Positions 19,313 through 33,059 are shown, counted from the first letter of the stretch. The stretch is DNA of 64,000 bases from Zhengitettix transpicula (GCA_037074705.1 CM073591.1:80582532-80646531), one strand, 5' to 3'. Translations and numbers: made by a program. The notes: generated by a model not told the origin, from the letters alone.

Positions 19313-20287
19313 CTGCCAACAAACACCATATATTCTCAACACGTTCATTTCTACTCCATGTGGTCGGGCAGATACACGCGACGCTCCGGGGCAAACGACC
19401 TCCGAAACTGAAAGGATGCTATATATACAGCAGGCTCAACGTCGCCGCCTCGCTGCTAAATATATTAAACGCCGGCTAGTGTCTGCTCCAGAAAGTGACA
19501 CCAGGAAATCAAGGTGACAAAACGCTGACCAGTTTCCAAACAGGATTCAGGTGAAAACCCCTCAACTAACACAAATCAGAAGTGTGGAAGTAAGCTTCAA
19601 TATTGTACGTCAACTATAGCAAAGAATGTGACATGATTAACCTACACATTCACATTCTTTCAGTTCAATTGAGAACATTCACGACTTCCTTCAGTATTAA
19701 GCCTGAAGTATAAAAACCATCAGGTTTGATTTCGAATTAGGATTGTGAAGTCCTAAATACGTACGAAATTATAAAATATAAAACACCTATGTAAAAGTAT
19801 ACTCATTATATAAATAAATAGCCCAAATAAGACATAAATACACACAACTATTCTGCAATCTTTGCAGCATCCGTCAGGTGATTAAAGAAACGCAAGAGCC
19901 GTAAGATCGACACACCGCACCAACCAGATGACGAACTCAAAAACCAATTTGGTTTGATTGTCACTTGGTCTATTCGAGAAAACTTTGAGGGTAAAAATTT
20001 AAATGAAACAGATAACATGACGTAGATATTTAAGAATAAATTATTTTTGTGAGATGGAGAGCGAATATTCCGAGTATTAATCATAAATTTCTATAAAACT
20101 AATGTCATTTATTGAATAGTATTAGATTGCTTATGCAATATGCTTATCAAATTTCCTTTAGACACATGGAAGCAGTGAAATTATGAGAATACAGAATGAT
20201 AATTCCAATCAATAAATTGATCGTTTACTTTACACTATCAATCAGCTTAAAGATTAGAGCTTATATTATTCATTATCTTTTTTTTAG
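19313..20287. other. Upstream of the rdx start-codon exon, nothing recognised
   Basis: Should be intron or 5' region of rdx on the minus strand. Mixed composition with frequent CpG. No splice-linked coding frame was recognised. Confidence 0.4.
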
Positions 20288-20420
20288 TGACAGGCTACAT
20301 AAGGGTAATCACGCTGTGGCAACTTCCCTTTAATAGCATACGAAGGGATTTGAAAGGAGTTGCGGAAGAGGGTGCTAAAAGTTAACTAGGGCCCCCGGGT
20401 TATAGTTTAAGGATCCTACC
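20288..20420 (-). repeat. Interspersed repeat R1, copy e (truncated)
   Basis: Minus-strand copy. The plus strand reads GTGACAGGCTACATAAGGGT, AACTTCCCTTTAATAGCATA, AGTTAACTAGGGCCCCCGGG and TATAGTTTAAGGATCCTACC, then stops short of the GCAATTCGCC block present in other copies. A T-rich tract precedes its terminus. Confidence 0.8.
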
Positions 20421-21819
20421 AATCAATCACCTTAAGAAATCTAAATAATGGCCTGCTTTGTTACGATATCTAGTCTTCGAGAGAGATAAATAATGTTTAA
20501 ATCTACACGTTGACATGATTAGTTTGACGTCGTTCCTTAACACAAAAGGTTGTTTATCTCGCAATAGTAAACCTTGAAAAACGTTTTACGGAAGGTAATA
20601 TTTTCTTCGACAAAAACAGAAATTTACTGATTTAACTCGCAATCACCATTAGAGAGATTAACAAAGAGTCTATAACAATTCGAATCAATAGGAAACATTT
20701 CAGGTTGAGAACATAAATGTGATATCCTGTTTAAAAGATTTTAAAGGCTTTGTCCGGCACGTTTCATAAAGAAAAAATAAATTAGGATTGCGCTTGAAGT
20801 TCATAGAGGGTGCGGAAGTGGAACGTTGACGGCAGAGAAGCCTGAGAAGAGTAGAAGCATTTGAAATGTGGCATACAATGAATGTTTTAAGTTTGGCGAA
20901 TAGGCAAAATCTAGCAAAATCAGCAAAGTCTTTGATGTAATCTAAACAAAAGAGACGGGACTGTAGAATAAATCATACATACATGGTTGAAAGGAAAACT
21001 ACTATACTCGTACATGGTTTTACGAATAATTTTTTTTTAAAAAAATGTTACCCATGAAAATGATTCAAAGTACAGACGAATACGATTATTTTACTATTCG
21101 CAGTCTCTCCACATCAAAATGAAACTAATTTCATTTACTTTCAAGAAATGGTAAAGGTACGACTTCGTTAAAAATATATTGCAAATAGAAACATAAATTT
21201 TAGACATTGCAGATAAAGAATACGACGGTGGCAAACTGTAATAAATTTTAAGGCTACCATTAATATTAAAATGACTTTCTGAAAAATAAGGAAATTTCCA
21301 TAAAGTAGCGTCTTTGTTCTGCAAACGAAGTGTGTTCCGTGAGGGTCAAGTGGTCTTGGATCCATTTCAATTGCAATTGTTTTAGGACTTTGGCAGCCGA
21401 TTCTCGGGTAGCTGGTTGGATTTATATGGATCTAACAAAAACCAACTACTTTATTCAGTTTGACGCAACGTGTAAGTCATATCAACTACTGCTTATTAGA
21501 GCAACTGCGTTCAACTTTCAATCAGATTGCTTTATTTTATTTATACTAAATTGTTACTTATTTTGAAAGACGACTTGAATTTTCATTAACTACACTTAAA
21601 ATGGTTTATTAATTGAACTTTAATTCCTATTTTTGACGGTGATTGTTCCGCATGAATTCTTAAAATAAGTGATCTACTACCAAAGAACGCTTGAGAAAAA
21701 ATGCTGGGCAGCGAAACAGAAAAATACTTAATTTTCTTTATATATGTACGACGAATATGAAAAGATTTTAAAGTTTAATGGGAATATAAAAGGTTTACGA
21801 TACATTAAGAATAGTACTT
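20421..21819. other. Non-coding stretch, nothing recognised
   Basis: AT-rich with scattered CpG. A T8A7 run lies near 21030-21045. No protein-like frame of recognised family. Confidence 0.5.
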
Positions 21820-22335
21820 TTGAACGCAAGTGAGGTATCATATTATCCACGCATAAGACTCCACACATATAACCAAAAATTCTTTTCAAAACCCATTGTT
21901 TCACTATCGATAAAAATGCGACCCGTGTCGACCATCCCCTATCAGAGCAAGTTTTCTACAATATTCCTCTGTAGTCCTGCCCAATTCTGCTATAAAATGA
22001 AGTTATTTAGTAAGAAGTCCAAATCTCATCTTCGAGCTGAATCCTCCTCGTTCCTAATTTTTAAATCGATTCTCCGACCCATTCTTACATACGCCTGCCC
22101 AGCTTGGAGCAACGCACCTACCAGTTCGCTCAAACTTCAAACCATGCAGCATAAAGTGCTACGTATCGCAATTAACAGCCCGTGGTTCATACGAAACAGT
22201 CAAATACGCCAAGAATTAAAGGTTCATATGATTTCTTATTATATCATAGCAGTGAATTGCATTTTACTTGCAGACCCAGTTAAAGAAAGCTTTAAAAAAA
22301 GTAAAAAGTCCATTCATTATCATTATGAAAGGTAA
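21820..22335 (+). pseudogene. Jockey-like LINE ORF2 fragment (C-terminal reverse-transcriptase region)
   Basis: A 171-codon open frame. From about codon 60 it reads KSHLRAESSSFLIFKSILRP, then ILTYACPAWSNAPTSSLKLQ and TMQHKVLRIAINSPWFIRN. This is the K--LYK-ILRP--TYA-P-W--A---S-L--LQ--QNKVLR-I--APW--RN signature of the thumb region of Jockey-clade non-LTR retrotransposons. The catalytic palm is missing and the frame ends early, so it is a dead fragment. The first 60 codons are not recognisable. Confidence 0.8.
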
Positions 22336-22439
22336 AGTATATTGAACACACAATAATTTTTTTTTAATTTAACTGAAATTTTTAAATTTAAGAGATGTTG
22401 ATAATGAAAGTATTCAAAAAGTAAAATAATAAATGTTTA

Positions 22440-22900
22440 TGAAGTTAAGGCATAACAGGCGGGCACTTGACATCTCTCGAAGGCTTGACCGCGAAGTCGT
22501 GTACTCCACACAGAACGGCCGTGAATGAACAAGGTGAGTCTAATTAAAGGAATGAGAGTCTATGAACATAGCTAAGCAAAGCCTCGATTTGCACCTACGC
22601 GGACCAGGACCTCCGTGGCCCGTGGTTTTTAACGGCGCGAGGTTGCCAGCAGCTACCTGAGTGACCTCGCTACCTTGGGCCCAAACAAAGGCAAGGCACA
22701 AAGACGGCAAGGGTTCGAGCCCCGAGGTGCAGTGGTACAGAGGACCAAGGACAAAGTAGCGAAATTCCTGAGCAGCTGGGATATCCTGACGACCGCCTTG
22801 ACCCTGGCCGCCAGCTCATAGGGAGCACTGCACTCCAACACACGCTCGACGCCCAGCCTCGTCGTCTTATAATCAGAAAAAAACATTTCTGCCACGAAGG
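22440..22900. promoter_or_regulatory. GC-rich patch, function unknown
   Basis: CpG- and GC-rich stretch (ACCTACGCGGACCAGGACC, TTTAACGGCGCGAGG, TTCGAGCCCCGAGG). It has a B-box-like GGTTCGAGCCC at 22712-22722 but no matching tRNA A box or cloverleaf. The minus strand is open for 80 codons without resemblance to a known protein. It may be a regulatory island or an old repeat. Confidence 0.25.
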
Positions 22901-25900
22901 TGTTACCAGATCAAAAACATAAGTGTTGGAATTTGGATGTTAAGGAGACAGCATACTGATCTCTTATTAAACCTATTCTTGAATACATAAATCCTTCCGT
23001 AGAATGTAATAATAAGATGCAGGAGAAAATTATGGATTAAAGGATGAGCACGACGGGAGGAACTCAGAAAAGAAGAAAGAACATCGAATTTCGTGCAACT
23101 TGCAAAGTTTTTAGGAATTCACCGGAATGACAGTTATATAATATTTCATTTACATAAATGTAACCATGTCGATAAAATTATGTGGATAAATTCTCGTTTT
23201 GAGACAAAAACACGATTGGAACGATTTGTCTGCCAATTTATTACCGAAATTGTCTCGTGAAAATTAGTAGTAAAACTTAAAAATGGAATACATGTTAGAA
23301 GCATTATAGCTGTGTACAAAGTTTTAGTTTTTCAGATATACGAAAAATAAATTATTTTGGGAACTGAGATTTGAGGCTACCAACGCTGGGAAAAGTAGGA
23401 TAACTCAAAACTGAGATATAACGGGATAAAATCAAATTCAGAAAAGTAAAATACTGATTTTCAACACAGATTTACAATTTCTAAATAAGTCCCTAGAACA
23501 AAGTATATGATGCAGAAATATAGGAATCTGTGAAAAAAAAATGGTAAGCCCGATAAGATGACTACATTTCACGTAATAAAAGAATATTGACAGATAATAT
23601 GAAGAAGGAAAAGAAAATAACGTGTCAGGAAGAAATATCCTTAAAGCACTCTGAAAAGGCAGGTTCCTTACCAATCGTAAAGGCAGAAAAATCTTACAGG
23701 TACTTATTTTTTTCTCGTTCAACAATTACTACTGAAGTATATCGTTTAAAATCTAGCCAAAATTGAAATAATACTTCAGGAGAGTAACATTACGATCGTT
23801 TCACATGTTCGGGAATAATAATTGTGCTGTAAACATAATAAAAACAGCTGCTAGATATCCAATACCCTACTTGTAGATAGCGCGATACGAAACGAAGGAA
23901 CACCTGCCGTTTCCTCGCCAATCAATGCATTTTCTGATACGCGAACAAATCACAATCCCTCGAAAGATTTAAAATTCTACAAACTGATTAAGCACTTAAT
24001 CAGAAAAAGGAAAGCAAATTCAGGCTGCATTAGAAATAAATTTAACAGCACCGACTGAGAAATAAAAAAAAATTGATTAGTTAAACACAGCCCAATGTGT
24101 GAAGGCCTGCAGAAGATTGTGCACCAAAATATAGCGAACTTTTTTCACTATAGGATAGTGGACGGTAACGTGCAGGATATTTTTCTACTTTTTTAAACTA
24201 AATTTTTTAATATGTATTTTTATGAATACAATGCGGAAAAAATAATCCAAAGAAATTAAACGTGACCTAAATGAATTTGGCTCACCATTTTGCACATATT
24301 CAACAAATATAATTAGGTCCGATGTATCAATAATTCACATTAATTGGATAATTATTATTTTAGTATAATTAGAATACCCTGAGAATAACGTTTAAATTTT
24401 CATTCTTGGAAAAAAATACAGAAAATAAGTATTCTAAAGTTGACCGGCGGCTAGAAAAATCTGGTTTAAGCGGTTGACTCACAGAAAGCTAGGACAGGCA
24501 TGTTTTAACATAGATGCCAAAAATTTCATATTTCCGTAAGTGCATTCATATCTGCATCACGAATTCGAAACAAACAGACGCCTCAGGGGCGATACTAACG
24601 GTAATGTTGCATACATGCTACACTATGCACTAAAGGGTTAAATAAACCAGAAAAGTACTTCCGAGACTCGATAAAAGAACGGGATGAGAGCAAATAGCTG
24701 TCGTTATGTAATGTTGAATAAGGGCAACAGTTGTTTTCAAGCAGAGCCCAAAGACCCATAGCCGAAGAGAACACAATAGCAGGGCTGATGAGATGAGCAA
24801 TTCTGGTAACTTGTTGAAGGTCCTGCGTTATCGATCGCCAAGGGCCGGACATCTGGCAGAGGCCGAAGGGGAGACACGCACACCAATAAACTTTCTCAAG
24901 CACACAGTATTTAGTCTACGCACACTATAAATATCTATGAATAAAGACTCACAACAGAAAACAAGGGAAAAGAGAAAGTTCCTATAGGGGAACAAAAAAA
25001 AGTAACACCAGGAAAAGGTTAACGGTGCAGATCACTCGCGAGACTGTACTCTTCACTATTAAACTAATCCAACAACCAGACTGAGCACCTACGAAATCTA
25101 ACTAGTAATATTTTAGAAGAACGATCATCACAATACAGATTATGTATGAGTGACTTATACATACATACATTAAGATCATTAGGAAGAAATAATGAATATA
25201 TCGAGCGATTAAGCCAATTGGCAGATGTAAAAATGATTAGTTCTAACAGAATTAAGACATTTTCAGAGTAGTTATTACACTTTTGTATACGTATTTCATA
25301 CCCTCCACTACTCAATCGTACATTCCTGTTCTATTTGTATAACTCTGACAGAAGTCTTACAATAAATATCATATTTCTTTATCCTACTATGTTGAGTAGC
25401 GTTGCAGTATCTCCGTCGAATTTAGAATTTTGTAAGTCCGGTCACGTCCGTAATCATAGGGTTACATATGCTCCTAATTGTCGATGGATTGACATAACTG
25501 GAATTAACATTTACACAAACAAGTTGGAAATGCGTCGCGTCTAAACAACGTTACTGACTCATAGGAAAGTCTAATGATTTGATTGAGAAGACGAAATCAA
25601 TAAAGCCGATAGTGGATGTGAATCCCTGGACGGACGTGAAATGTGCACGCGTAGGCAGGGCGGGTCGCAGTTCGCCGCTTCTGAGATCGATAGCACGTGT
25701 CCTAGTTCGCTAGTTCGGGGTCACGTCGATAATGACGGAAGAGGATTTGCGGATGCAACAGTTGTCAATACTGTATACCACGAGGCCGTACCGCACATGC
25801 TCATTGCCGAATCGTCACTGTTGAGACTGGTTTTATGCGGTTCTCCACGTCTCCGTCGCCGGCGCTCAACTCCTCTTACTACAGTATTTTTATCGCCAAA

Positions 25901-28900
25901 AAGAAATTATTTCCGAGGTCAACTCACATCAAAATAAAAAGTCTCATAGTATTTTTCTGACTGTTAATGTGTTTAAATATAATTTTAACCATTCTTGTAA
26001 TTGTATTCGGGGTTTTAAACTGCTCGTCGTTCAACTTTAACGTGGTCCTGTATTCCATACATAAAGTTTTAGGCCGGAATATTATCTAAACGTTAGATTG
26101 GAACAGAAGTGTTTTGTTATTTCACAATCACCACTTGAAAACAACTGGGGTAGCAAAGAAAATATCGAAAGCAACATGAAATGAGGATTGCGGAAGCAAA
26201 ACAACTTTTGACAGACGGGAATCGGAAAGAGAAATATTTTAAATCTCGTCATACGAATTATACAGACTCAATGAGGTATGATAAAGTTTTAGAAAATATT
26301 AGACCAGTAAAAAGTTCGTGGGAAATAATTAAATACTCAGATCTAAATGAGAGTGGAAAGTAAGAATATTAGGGATAGAAAACTAACATGAAAAACAATT
26401 TATCGTGTAAGACGTAACAAGTACTACGTTACGAAGAGCACAGGAGAGAAAATTGGAAACTATATTAAATCAATTACATGTTGCATCTCTGACGATTTAA
26501 CTTTCAACACTCTACTTTGAAACAATCGTGGTGAATAATCATAGTTTATATCTCTCTATAGTGTCACCGGCCAGTACTTGTGTGGCCGTCCAGCAGGAAG
26601 ACATAGGTCTTTTATGACTGTATGAAAAATGTCGTGGTCCCCCTTGCATCGGGAAAAAAAACTCCCTCTTACGTGGGGAAGGGGCCCGAACCGCTACTAA
26701 AGGGGCGGACTCCCTTTCTCGTATTCGTGTTCTACTCCGACGCTGTTGATTCGCTCCGATACAGCTGCAGTACTCGTACTATGGCGTCCATCACGTGCAG
26801 GGGTGTTCATAGTGTAGCGGCTCGGGAAAGTATATTCGCGTCGGTAGGCGTGTTCTCGGCCAGACACACTTTCGCTGACACATTTCCCGACAGTTTTCAC
26901 CGGCGCACAGCAGCTGTACGATTCTGGCGAAGGTGAACGAGCAACGCATTCATGAAACCCGAGAACGCCATCAGCGGCCATCAACAGTTCCGGCAAAATT
27001 CGAAGGACACTAAGTGGAGACCAGGCCGATTTAGAAAGGAAGAATTTGGGTAGTTCACACGCAAATGACTTGTGAAATGAGCTGTTTTCTAAGCTTCTCG
27101 TTCCACTTTAGCTTGGACAGCTAAAAGACACTACCAAATCGTCCTGGCGAGATTTTCCAGTTATTTATTCTTTGTCTATTATAATGAAACTCTTCAAGTT
27201 GACCCAATTCCGTCATACGGATAGGATTAGGGACGATTACGGAGAGGTATTAAATAGATACAGTTACAGTTGTTACAAGTGTGTAACATTTTGTAGACGT
27301 GAATAGTTACCTGCAGCCATTCTACGTCAAGTAAGAAATGTGTTTGCTACACGGCACAAGGACGACACTGAAGCAGTCCCAGTTTTCTCGAGGTAAAGAG
27401 TAATTTTAGTTCCCGGCGCTTCGACCTCCAAACTAAGACCAACGACGTACCCGATTATTTACGACCCAAAAGCACAAACACGCTATCGAATGAGGAACGC
27501 TGACAACGCAATATGTAAAGAGATGGTCCAACTGCTAACTGAGAAAAAATAGTAACATTCGGCGGGTACATTATGGCATTGTGCGTGACAAGACTGGAAC
27601 TCAACGTTAAGAAAACATTTTTTAAATAACCAGGACGGGGGTTATCAGATAAACTTCAAACACAGAACTGTGTTTCACCCTGATTTTTGAGCGGTTTTGA
27701 AATGTTTATCTGTCTTCCTTATCTTTCTTCCTTCGTTTACAATCACAGACGGAAAGATTACGATGATTGATTACAGAAGTGCGCCCTTTATTGCAGGGTG
27801 CAAGGACAACACTGGGGCTTGCCCAGGGTTGTCTGTGGTACAATAAATATAAGATGTACTTTATAAAATAAATTGACTATTCCACAGCAACGATCACTCA
27901 ATTGAAAGTTTTCGCGGGCCGATAGGTCACGGAAATGACGAATTATTTCCATCACATTATTTTCATTTTGTGAAACATTCGCGTACACATACACATAGTT
28001 TCCCAATCTACAAAAATAAATTGTCCTTTGGTTGGCCGGGTTGAACGGGATAAACTAAAAAACTGCTTAAGAGATTTAATTAAATTTCATAATTGTGGAC
28101 TATTTCTACATTTTCAGCATAGTCCATATAGATTGTCGAATTTCAAATCAAGAGTGGTGGGGTGGGGTTAGATGAAAGTCAAAACACTTATGAAATATTA
28201 GCTACGTCTAACTTCATTGCTCTTGAATTACGAACACTTTCCTTATGAATATCATTGGTACTTCTTTATAATCGAGATAATGCACTGCCACTTGACAACG
28301 GATATTGTGCGTGATACGTAAGAAATGCATATGGAGGACGATACCGAGACCACAGTATATTAAATGCACTATTAAATTGCTGTTGAGGTGGCCAACGCAA
28401 CATTTCTTGGTACTTGATGTAGTTATTAGCCACTCAACGACGACACAGCTAGTTGTGATTTGGAATTCAACATTTCAAGCGGACGATGTTTTTATCAAAC
28501 TAAAATAACCCACATTATAAGTTTCGTGTTAGAAAGTGTTTTGCTGGTTGATAAAACGTTCGAAGATTTTTCCTATTGTTTAGTTATTTCTAAGCTTAAC
28601 AATTCAGAAAGAAAAGCTACTATTATAACAGGCAAACGATGTTTTTCAACGTGGAGTCTGAAAAGCAGAAAACAATTGAATTTGGTTTGGTTGTCCTAGA
28701 GTGTAAACTGCGTTAGATATTCACAGTTTCAAGAAAATACGGACACCCTTAACATTAACCTTCCGGTTCCGAAAGTCATTGTTAAACTCACTTCGATAGG
28801 GTTACGTGAAACCACAGGAGGTGAGAAGCAAATACAGATGTTAAATTAGTATGTTGTGGATCATGTAAGGAATGAAAAAGTTTTGGAAAAAACTGGAAGG

Positions 28901-30191
28901 GACAGAATCGTAGGAGCATCCTGAAAAGTATGTAGATCATGCACCGAGATTTAAGACAAGTGTACCACGTAGAACAATGTACAGTCAGAATACTTGTCAT
29001 GCACAGGCACGTCTCAGTCCGGTCTCGGGGTGACAGGTGTCCCCAAATTAAGAAGTGTCCGTAGAAAACTATAATTAACAACTTTTAACCACTCGTTCTC
29101 TTAACTTCTTAATCTCGATAACAAGGTTGCGTCTGCAATTAAAATGCGTCGGCATCAAACTCCAAATATAAACCTTGTCCTGTCGGAATTTTAGGGTGAT
29201 TAGCGGAAGTTTGCCGTGACGTGTGCGGGAAGAGACGACTCGTAGTGTGTCTAAGAGAAGGAAGGGTTTTGGGGGCAGGGTCGCAAAGGTAGCGGCCGTG
29301 GCACTAATCTGCAAGGGGAACGATTTCAGCAGCACTTACAGTAGTGTGGGGCATTGGGACGCGGCTTTCTACGATAAGCGGGGTGTGTGCAAACGTGACA
29401 CGTGGCAGTGACCTTGCGAGATAACGACAGGTTGCACGAAGGCCTCGTAGATAAGCCTCGAAGGAGGCAGAGAAGAAGGTGATGCGAGGGTGGTGGGATC
29501 ACTCGGGACAAGGACGGCCTACATGTGCCGCGAGGAGAAAGTGTGCGCATGCGCCATCGGGGGGTCACACGTGGTGGACAAAGAAGCCTCTACACGAGGT
29601 TAAGGACCGTCTCCGTGGGCTGATCTTCACAAATGTGTGGATTTTAGTCAGCGACTTACATCAAAGTTTGCTCAAGCCGCTGGCTTCCGAATCTCATCCA
29701 CAAACCAGAATTTTTAAGTTAATCTAGTGTTCACAACGCTTTCCCATTGTCTGAGAGAAAACGTAAGTAAAATACAAAGAAGAGTCTTGAAGGAATAATC
29801 GACGTTTCAAACAAAGCAACTCTGTTCGTCTTGGATTTGAAATATGGCAATGATGATCTTTTAGGAGATGTCTAAAGAGGACTGCAAAGATAAAGTGGAA
29901 AGATATCGAAATCTAAATGAGGCAGTAGTAACTCACGCTTCCAAGGAAATAATACGGTTTATCTGCATGATTAAGTTAAATGAGAAAGAAATGTTCACGC
30001 TCGATGATCAAGAGAGCAGACTGATGAAACAAAGAGAATACTCAAATAATACGCTCTGCGGAATAACAATCATTTACAATACTAAAAAATCTTTTGCCTC
30101 TTTAAACATGAATTTACCCTACATTCCTCAATTTCAATGTATACACGAAAGCTATAAAACTTTTGTTGTAATTGAAAAAATGAAAAAAAAA
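22901..30191. other. Long non-coding stretch with three CpG-rich patches
   Basis: No conserved coding exon recognised. CpG- and GC-rich patches lie at about 25610-25930, 26560-27000 and 29200-29620. They hold frames of 60-110 codons on both strands, which is typical of GC-rich DNA and unconvincing as genes. They are candidate 5' exons, promoters or enhancers of rdx, or diverged repeats. The remainder is AT-rich. Confidence 0.4.
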
Positions 30192-30345
30192 TACGTCTGA
30201 TTGAAAATAATAAGAAAGATAGCCAATACAGACAAAAAAAAGGGTAATATAAATACCACACAACGTTTCTGTGATCCTTGTCCCTTTCGCCAGGTGCTAA
30301 GAAGAGCCTAGAGAAACACAACTGCACTGGTCAGTTGACTCAAAA
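30192..30345 (-). repeat. Interspersed repeat R2, copy b (minus strand)
   Basis: The plus strand reads TACGTCTGATTGAAAATAAT, AAGAAAGATAGCCAATACAG, ACCACACAACGTTTCTGTGATC, CTTGTCCCTTTCGCCAGGTG and AACTGCACTGGTCAGTTGAC. It is the reverse complement of the 8.2-kb and 59.1-kb copies. It runs straight into a head-to-head partial copy that forms the palindrome at 30310-30388. Confidence 0.8.
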
Positions 30346-30388
30346 GCTTTTGAGTGTTGTCAACTGACCAGTGCAGTTGTGTTTCTCT
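30310..30388. repeat. Palindrome with perfect 30-bp arms
   Basis: The arm at 30310-30339 (AGAGAAACACAACTGCACTG to GTTGAC) is the exact reverse complement of 30359-30388. The centre holds a second 16-bp palindrome, CTCAAAAGCTTTTGAG (30339-30354), and a TGTT bulge. It is produced by two R2 ends joined head to head. Confidence 0.95.
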
Positions 30389-30639
30389 TTTGTTGTAATT
30401 GTTCTTCCGCACTTTGCATTACAGCACGATGTTCATTATTCTTGATGAATCGTCACATATTTATTTGAAGATCAACACTAATGTTACGTTCATGTTAAAC
30501 ATAATACTCTCGGTGTACACCATTGTCTGGGAGATTGGTGAAAATGAAACTGAAGCGAGAGTTAGTACGAGGGAAAGTAGAAATAAAATAGAAAGACCTT
30601 ACGACTAGAAATTTTGTTAATCTTTTGACAAATTCGTAC

Positions 30640-31135
30640 AACAGTAATGAATTCATTTTCTGTTAGGCCTAAAGTACTGTATGAAAACACTTGGTATGAC
30701 GCTGGACACCAAATTAAGGTGGAAAGAAAACGAGAAGAAGAACTCAGCATAGAATGCCGATAACACAGACGGCTTATCGGAAAATATTCCAAACCTGTCC
30801 TTATAAAACAAAACTTTAGTGTATAATCAAATTATAAAACCAACATGGGTGTAAGGTAATCTACTTTGGGGTCGTGCGAAAAATAGCAATATCAACAAGA
30901 TTCAGAGTTTACAGAATAAAAGTTTGCGTGCCATGGTGAATGCGCCATGATACATACGAAACACAGACATTTAACACGCTAACCGTCAAAGATGAAATTA
31001 ATTATTTGCGGATAAACATTAATCCAGACTACACCATCGTGTTGACTCTGAATTTCTTCAGCTGTTTGAAAAACCAACACCTTCACCGAAGAGGACCAAG
31101 TCATTTGACCTCGTCTAAGTGCATTGTATGCTAGT
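30640..31135 (+). pseudogene. Jockey-like LINE ORF2 C-terminal remnant
   Basis: Read with frameshifts and stops, the plus strand gives KTLGMTLDTKLRWKENEKK (the YLGM-LD-KL-W--HI block), then NQIIKPTWV and LWGRAKNSNINKIQSLQNKS, LRAMVNAP and YIRNTDI. Later come VKDEI and finally KRTKSFDLV with a stop at about 31135. This is the full motif order of the post-palm region and C-terminus of Jockey-clade ORF2. Several stops and frame changes show that it is dead. It differs in sequence from the copies at 21.8 and 48.8 kb. Confidence 0.8.
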
Positions 31136-32180
31136 GACAGTGAAGTTTCAGAAAATTAGAAAAAATAAATCATATCATTGGACTAAATTTAGCAGATAGC
31201 AACCTAGTTTTAAGAATTAACCAAGAAAAATTAATGGTTGGTCTTCTAGACCAGTTGTAATATGCAGAACATCAATGGACGGTTGTTTTTTAAAGAAAAA
31301 AGTAATGAAGAGGAAACTAAGGAATGTTTGCAGGAATAACATTATGGAACTCAAATGAAAGACTAAAGGGAGATTATTGAGACATTGTCCCAAGTGTATT
31401 TTGGATTTCTAATATGCGCGCCTAAAGGACAAAATTCTAATAATGTCTATCAGATCCGTCAAAAAAATTAAAATGCGCTATGTTCGAATGAGACGTAAAT
31501 TATTTAGGACGACGTAATGCAGAAACACACTTGCAGCATATCAAAAACGGCAGCCTTGTCCTGGAGATACTCGACATAAACGTAAAATACTGTCCCACTC
31601 ACGAGTAATGTACTTCAAGCTAGCTCTACTTCTTGTTTCATGACATATTCAAGGTTACCTTTCATCGTCGCGACATTACGATGCAATTGGGAGAGAGAGA
31701 AATGTCAGACTGAATGTTAGAAAAGCGAGGCTTTACAAAACAACTTACACATCTGCATTATTTTCGTACTAGATGTGTGTCACTGACCAGCTATTAACTA
31801 CATAAAAATATCAACGTTAATTAAAAACATTATTAGTAATCCAAAGACAAAACAGCTACTCGAGGAAGTTTATATACAAGTATTAAATTAAATTCTATTC
31901 CGTCACTTTTGAGTCTTACTCCGTTAGGGATTTATTTAAATAGATTTTACAAAGGAAAAGGCTCGTTATGCAAGACTAAACGATCTTGGACATTCGAAAA
32001 AGTATCCATTTATTTCTCATCAATAATTAAAACTGTACCAAAATCTTCAACAAATAACATATGCCCTATCTGCCAATTTTGCTGTTAACTGATCAGAGAT
32101 GCCTGAACGAAACCGCTTATCTCGTCTAGTTTCGACTCCATAAAAACAATCTTCTCGCAAGTCCATTAAAATTATTTATT
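31136..32180. other. Non-coding stretch, nothing recognised
   Basis: Mixed AT-rich sequence. No protein-like or repeat signature seen. Confidence 0.5.
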
Positions 32181-32290
32181 TTACACAACTGCAGTTCTTT
32201 TGTCTACAAACACAACGTCAAAAAGAGGGTCTCTACCGAACGGAAAATCTGGAACAGCAGCTCCAACTTCGTGTACGATTATGTAGACTT
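32181..32290 (-). pseudogene. Possible terminal-exon-like fragment (minus strand), function unknown
   Basis: After TTTTAAG on the minus strand, a short frame reads IIVHEVGAAVPDFPFGRDPL, then FDVVFVDKRTAVV and TAA at 32183-32181. AATAAA (32180-32175) follows directly. An acceptor, a short open frame, a stop and a poly(A) hexamer resemble a 3'-terminal exon or a captured gene piece. The reading is too short to assign to any family. Part of it (32224-32281) is duplicated exactly at 35125-35182. Confidence 0.25.
32224..32281. repeat. Exact 58-bp duplicate, copy 1
   Basis: Starts AGAGGGTCTCTACCGAACGG and ends GTGTACGATTA. Identical over all 58 bases to 35125-35182, while the flanks differ at once on both sides. 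Confidence 0.97.
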
Positions 32291-33059
32291 AAAAGACTTA
32301 ACGCACCCAATTTAAGGTATTTTCCATGATCTACATAAATACAAAAATATTTCTACTTTAACATCACGCGTGGCTAAGATAATTTAGTTTATTTGTTTAC
32401 TTTAATTTGTCTCAGAGTTACTGTTTTAAATTAATTTTCCTTTACGCAACTCTCCTAAACTTGAAAAATTAAATTCGCTATATTTTCTCAGCCTGTATTA
32501 TTAAACGAGGGGATATTGAACACATTTCCCAATGTTCAAAGTTTCATTTGAATTGTTTGTTCACACTAACGCGAAGCCAACTGGCATTCTCATTTAAAGC
32601 GTCTTGCGAATCCTGTATCCACGGTGCAAGAGCTGTAATTAACTCGAACCGTTACTGCCTCAAAATAACCCTACTAACTTAACGCCACAGCGTCTTGGAA
32701 GGTTAACGTACTTTCTCGATGATGCCAGAAAAGATAAGTTTTCGACATCATTTGCCACGGGTAACTACGGCGTAAAATAGCCAGCGCTTACGTTCCTACA
32801 TGAAGATTGAATAAAAATGTACAATTTAGTGCAACAAATGTTCTTGTTAACCGAAAAATTAACAGGGTAATTTTATAAATAAATGGCCATGTCAGAAAAA
32901 AATATGAAGTTTATTGCAAAAATATATATTAAATACGCAGCGCTTCGTCCACTTGTTCGCTTGCAACTTTTAACAAGGTTTCTTAATTCTCTGCATTATT
33001 GTAAAACAATTGAGAATTGAAATATTTTGAGTCTACGAATGCAATTGTCATGGTTTTGT
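32291..33059. other. Non-coding stretch, nothing recognised
   Basis: AT-rich with scattered CpG. No feature recognised. Confidence 0.5.

Noticed and set aside
22712..22722. GGTTCGAGCCC, a perfect tRNA B-box-like string
   Set aside because: No A box at the right distance upstream and no cloverleaf or acceptor-stem pairing could be drawn, so neither a tRNA gene nor a tRNA-derived SINE is supported.
29868..30200. 110-codon plus-strand frame rich in K and E
   Set aside because: Its end overlaps the R2 repeat and no motif is present; may be chance or repeat-derived.
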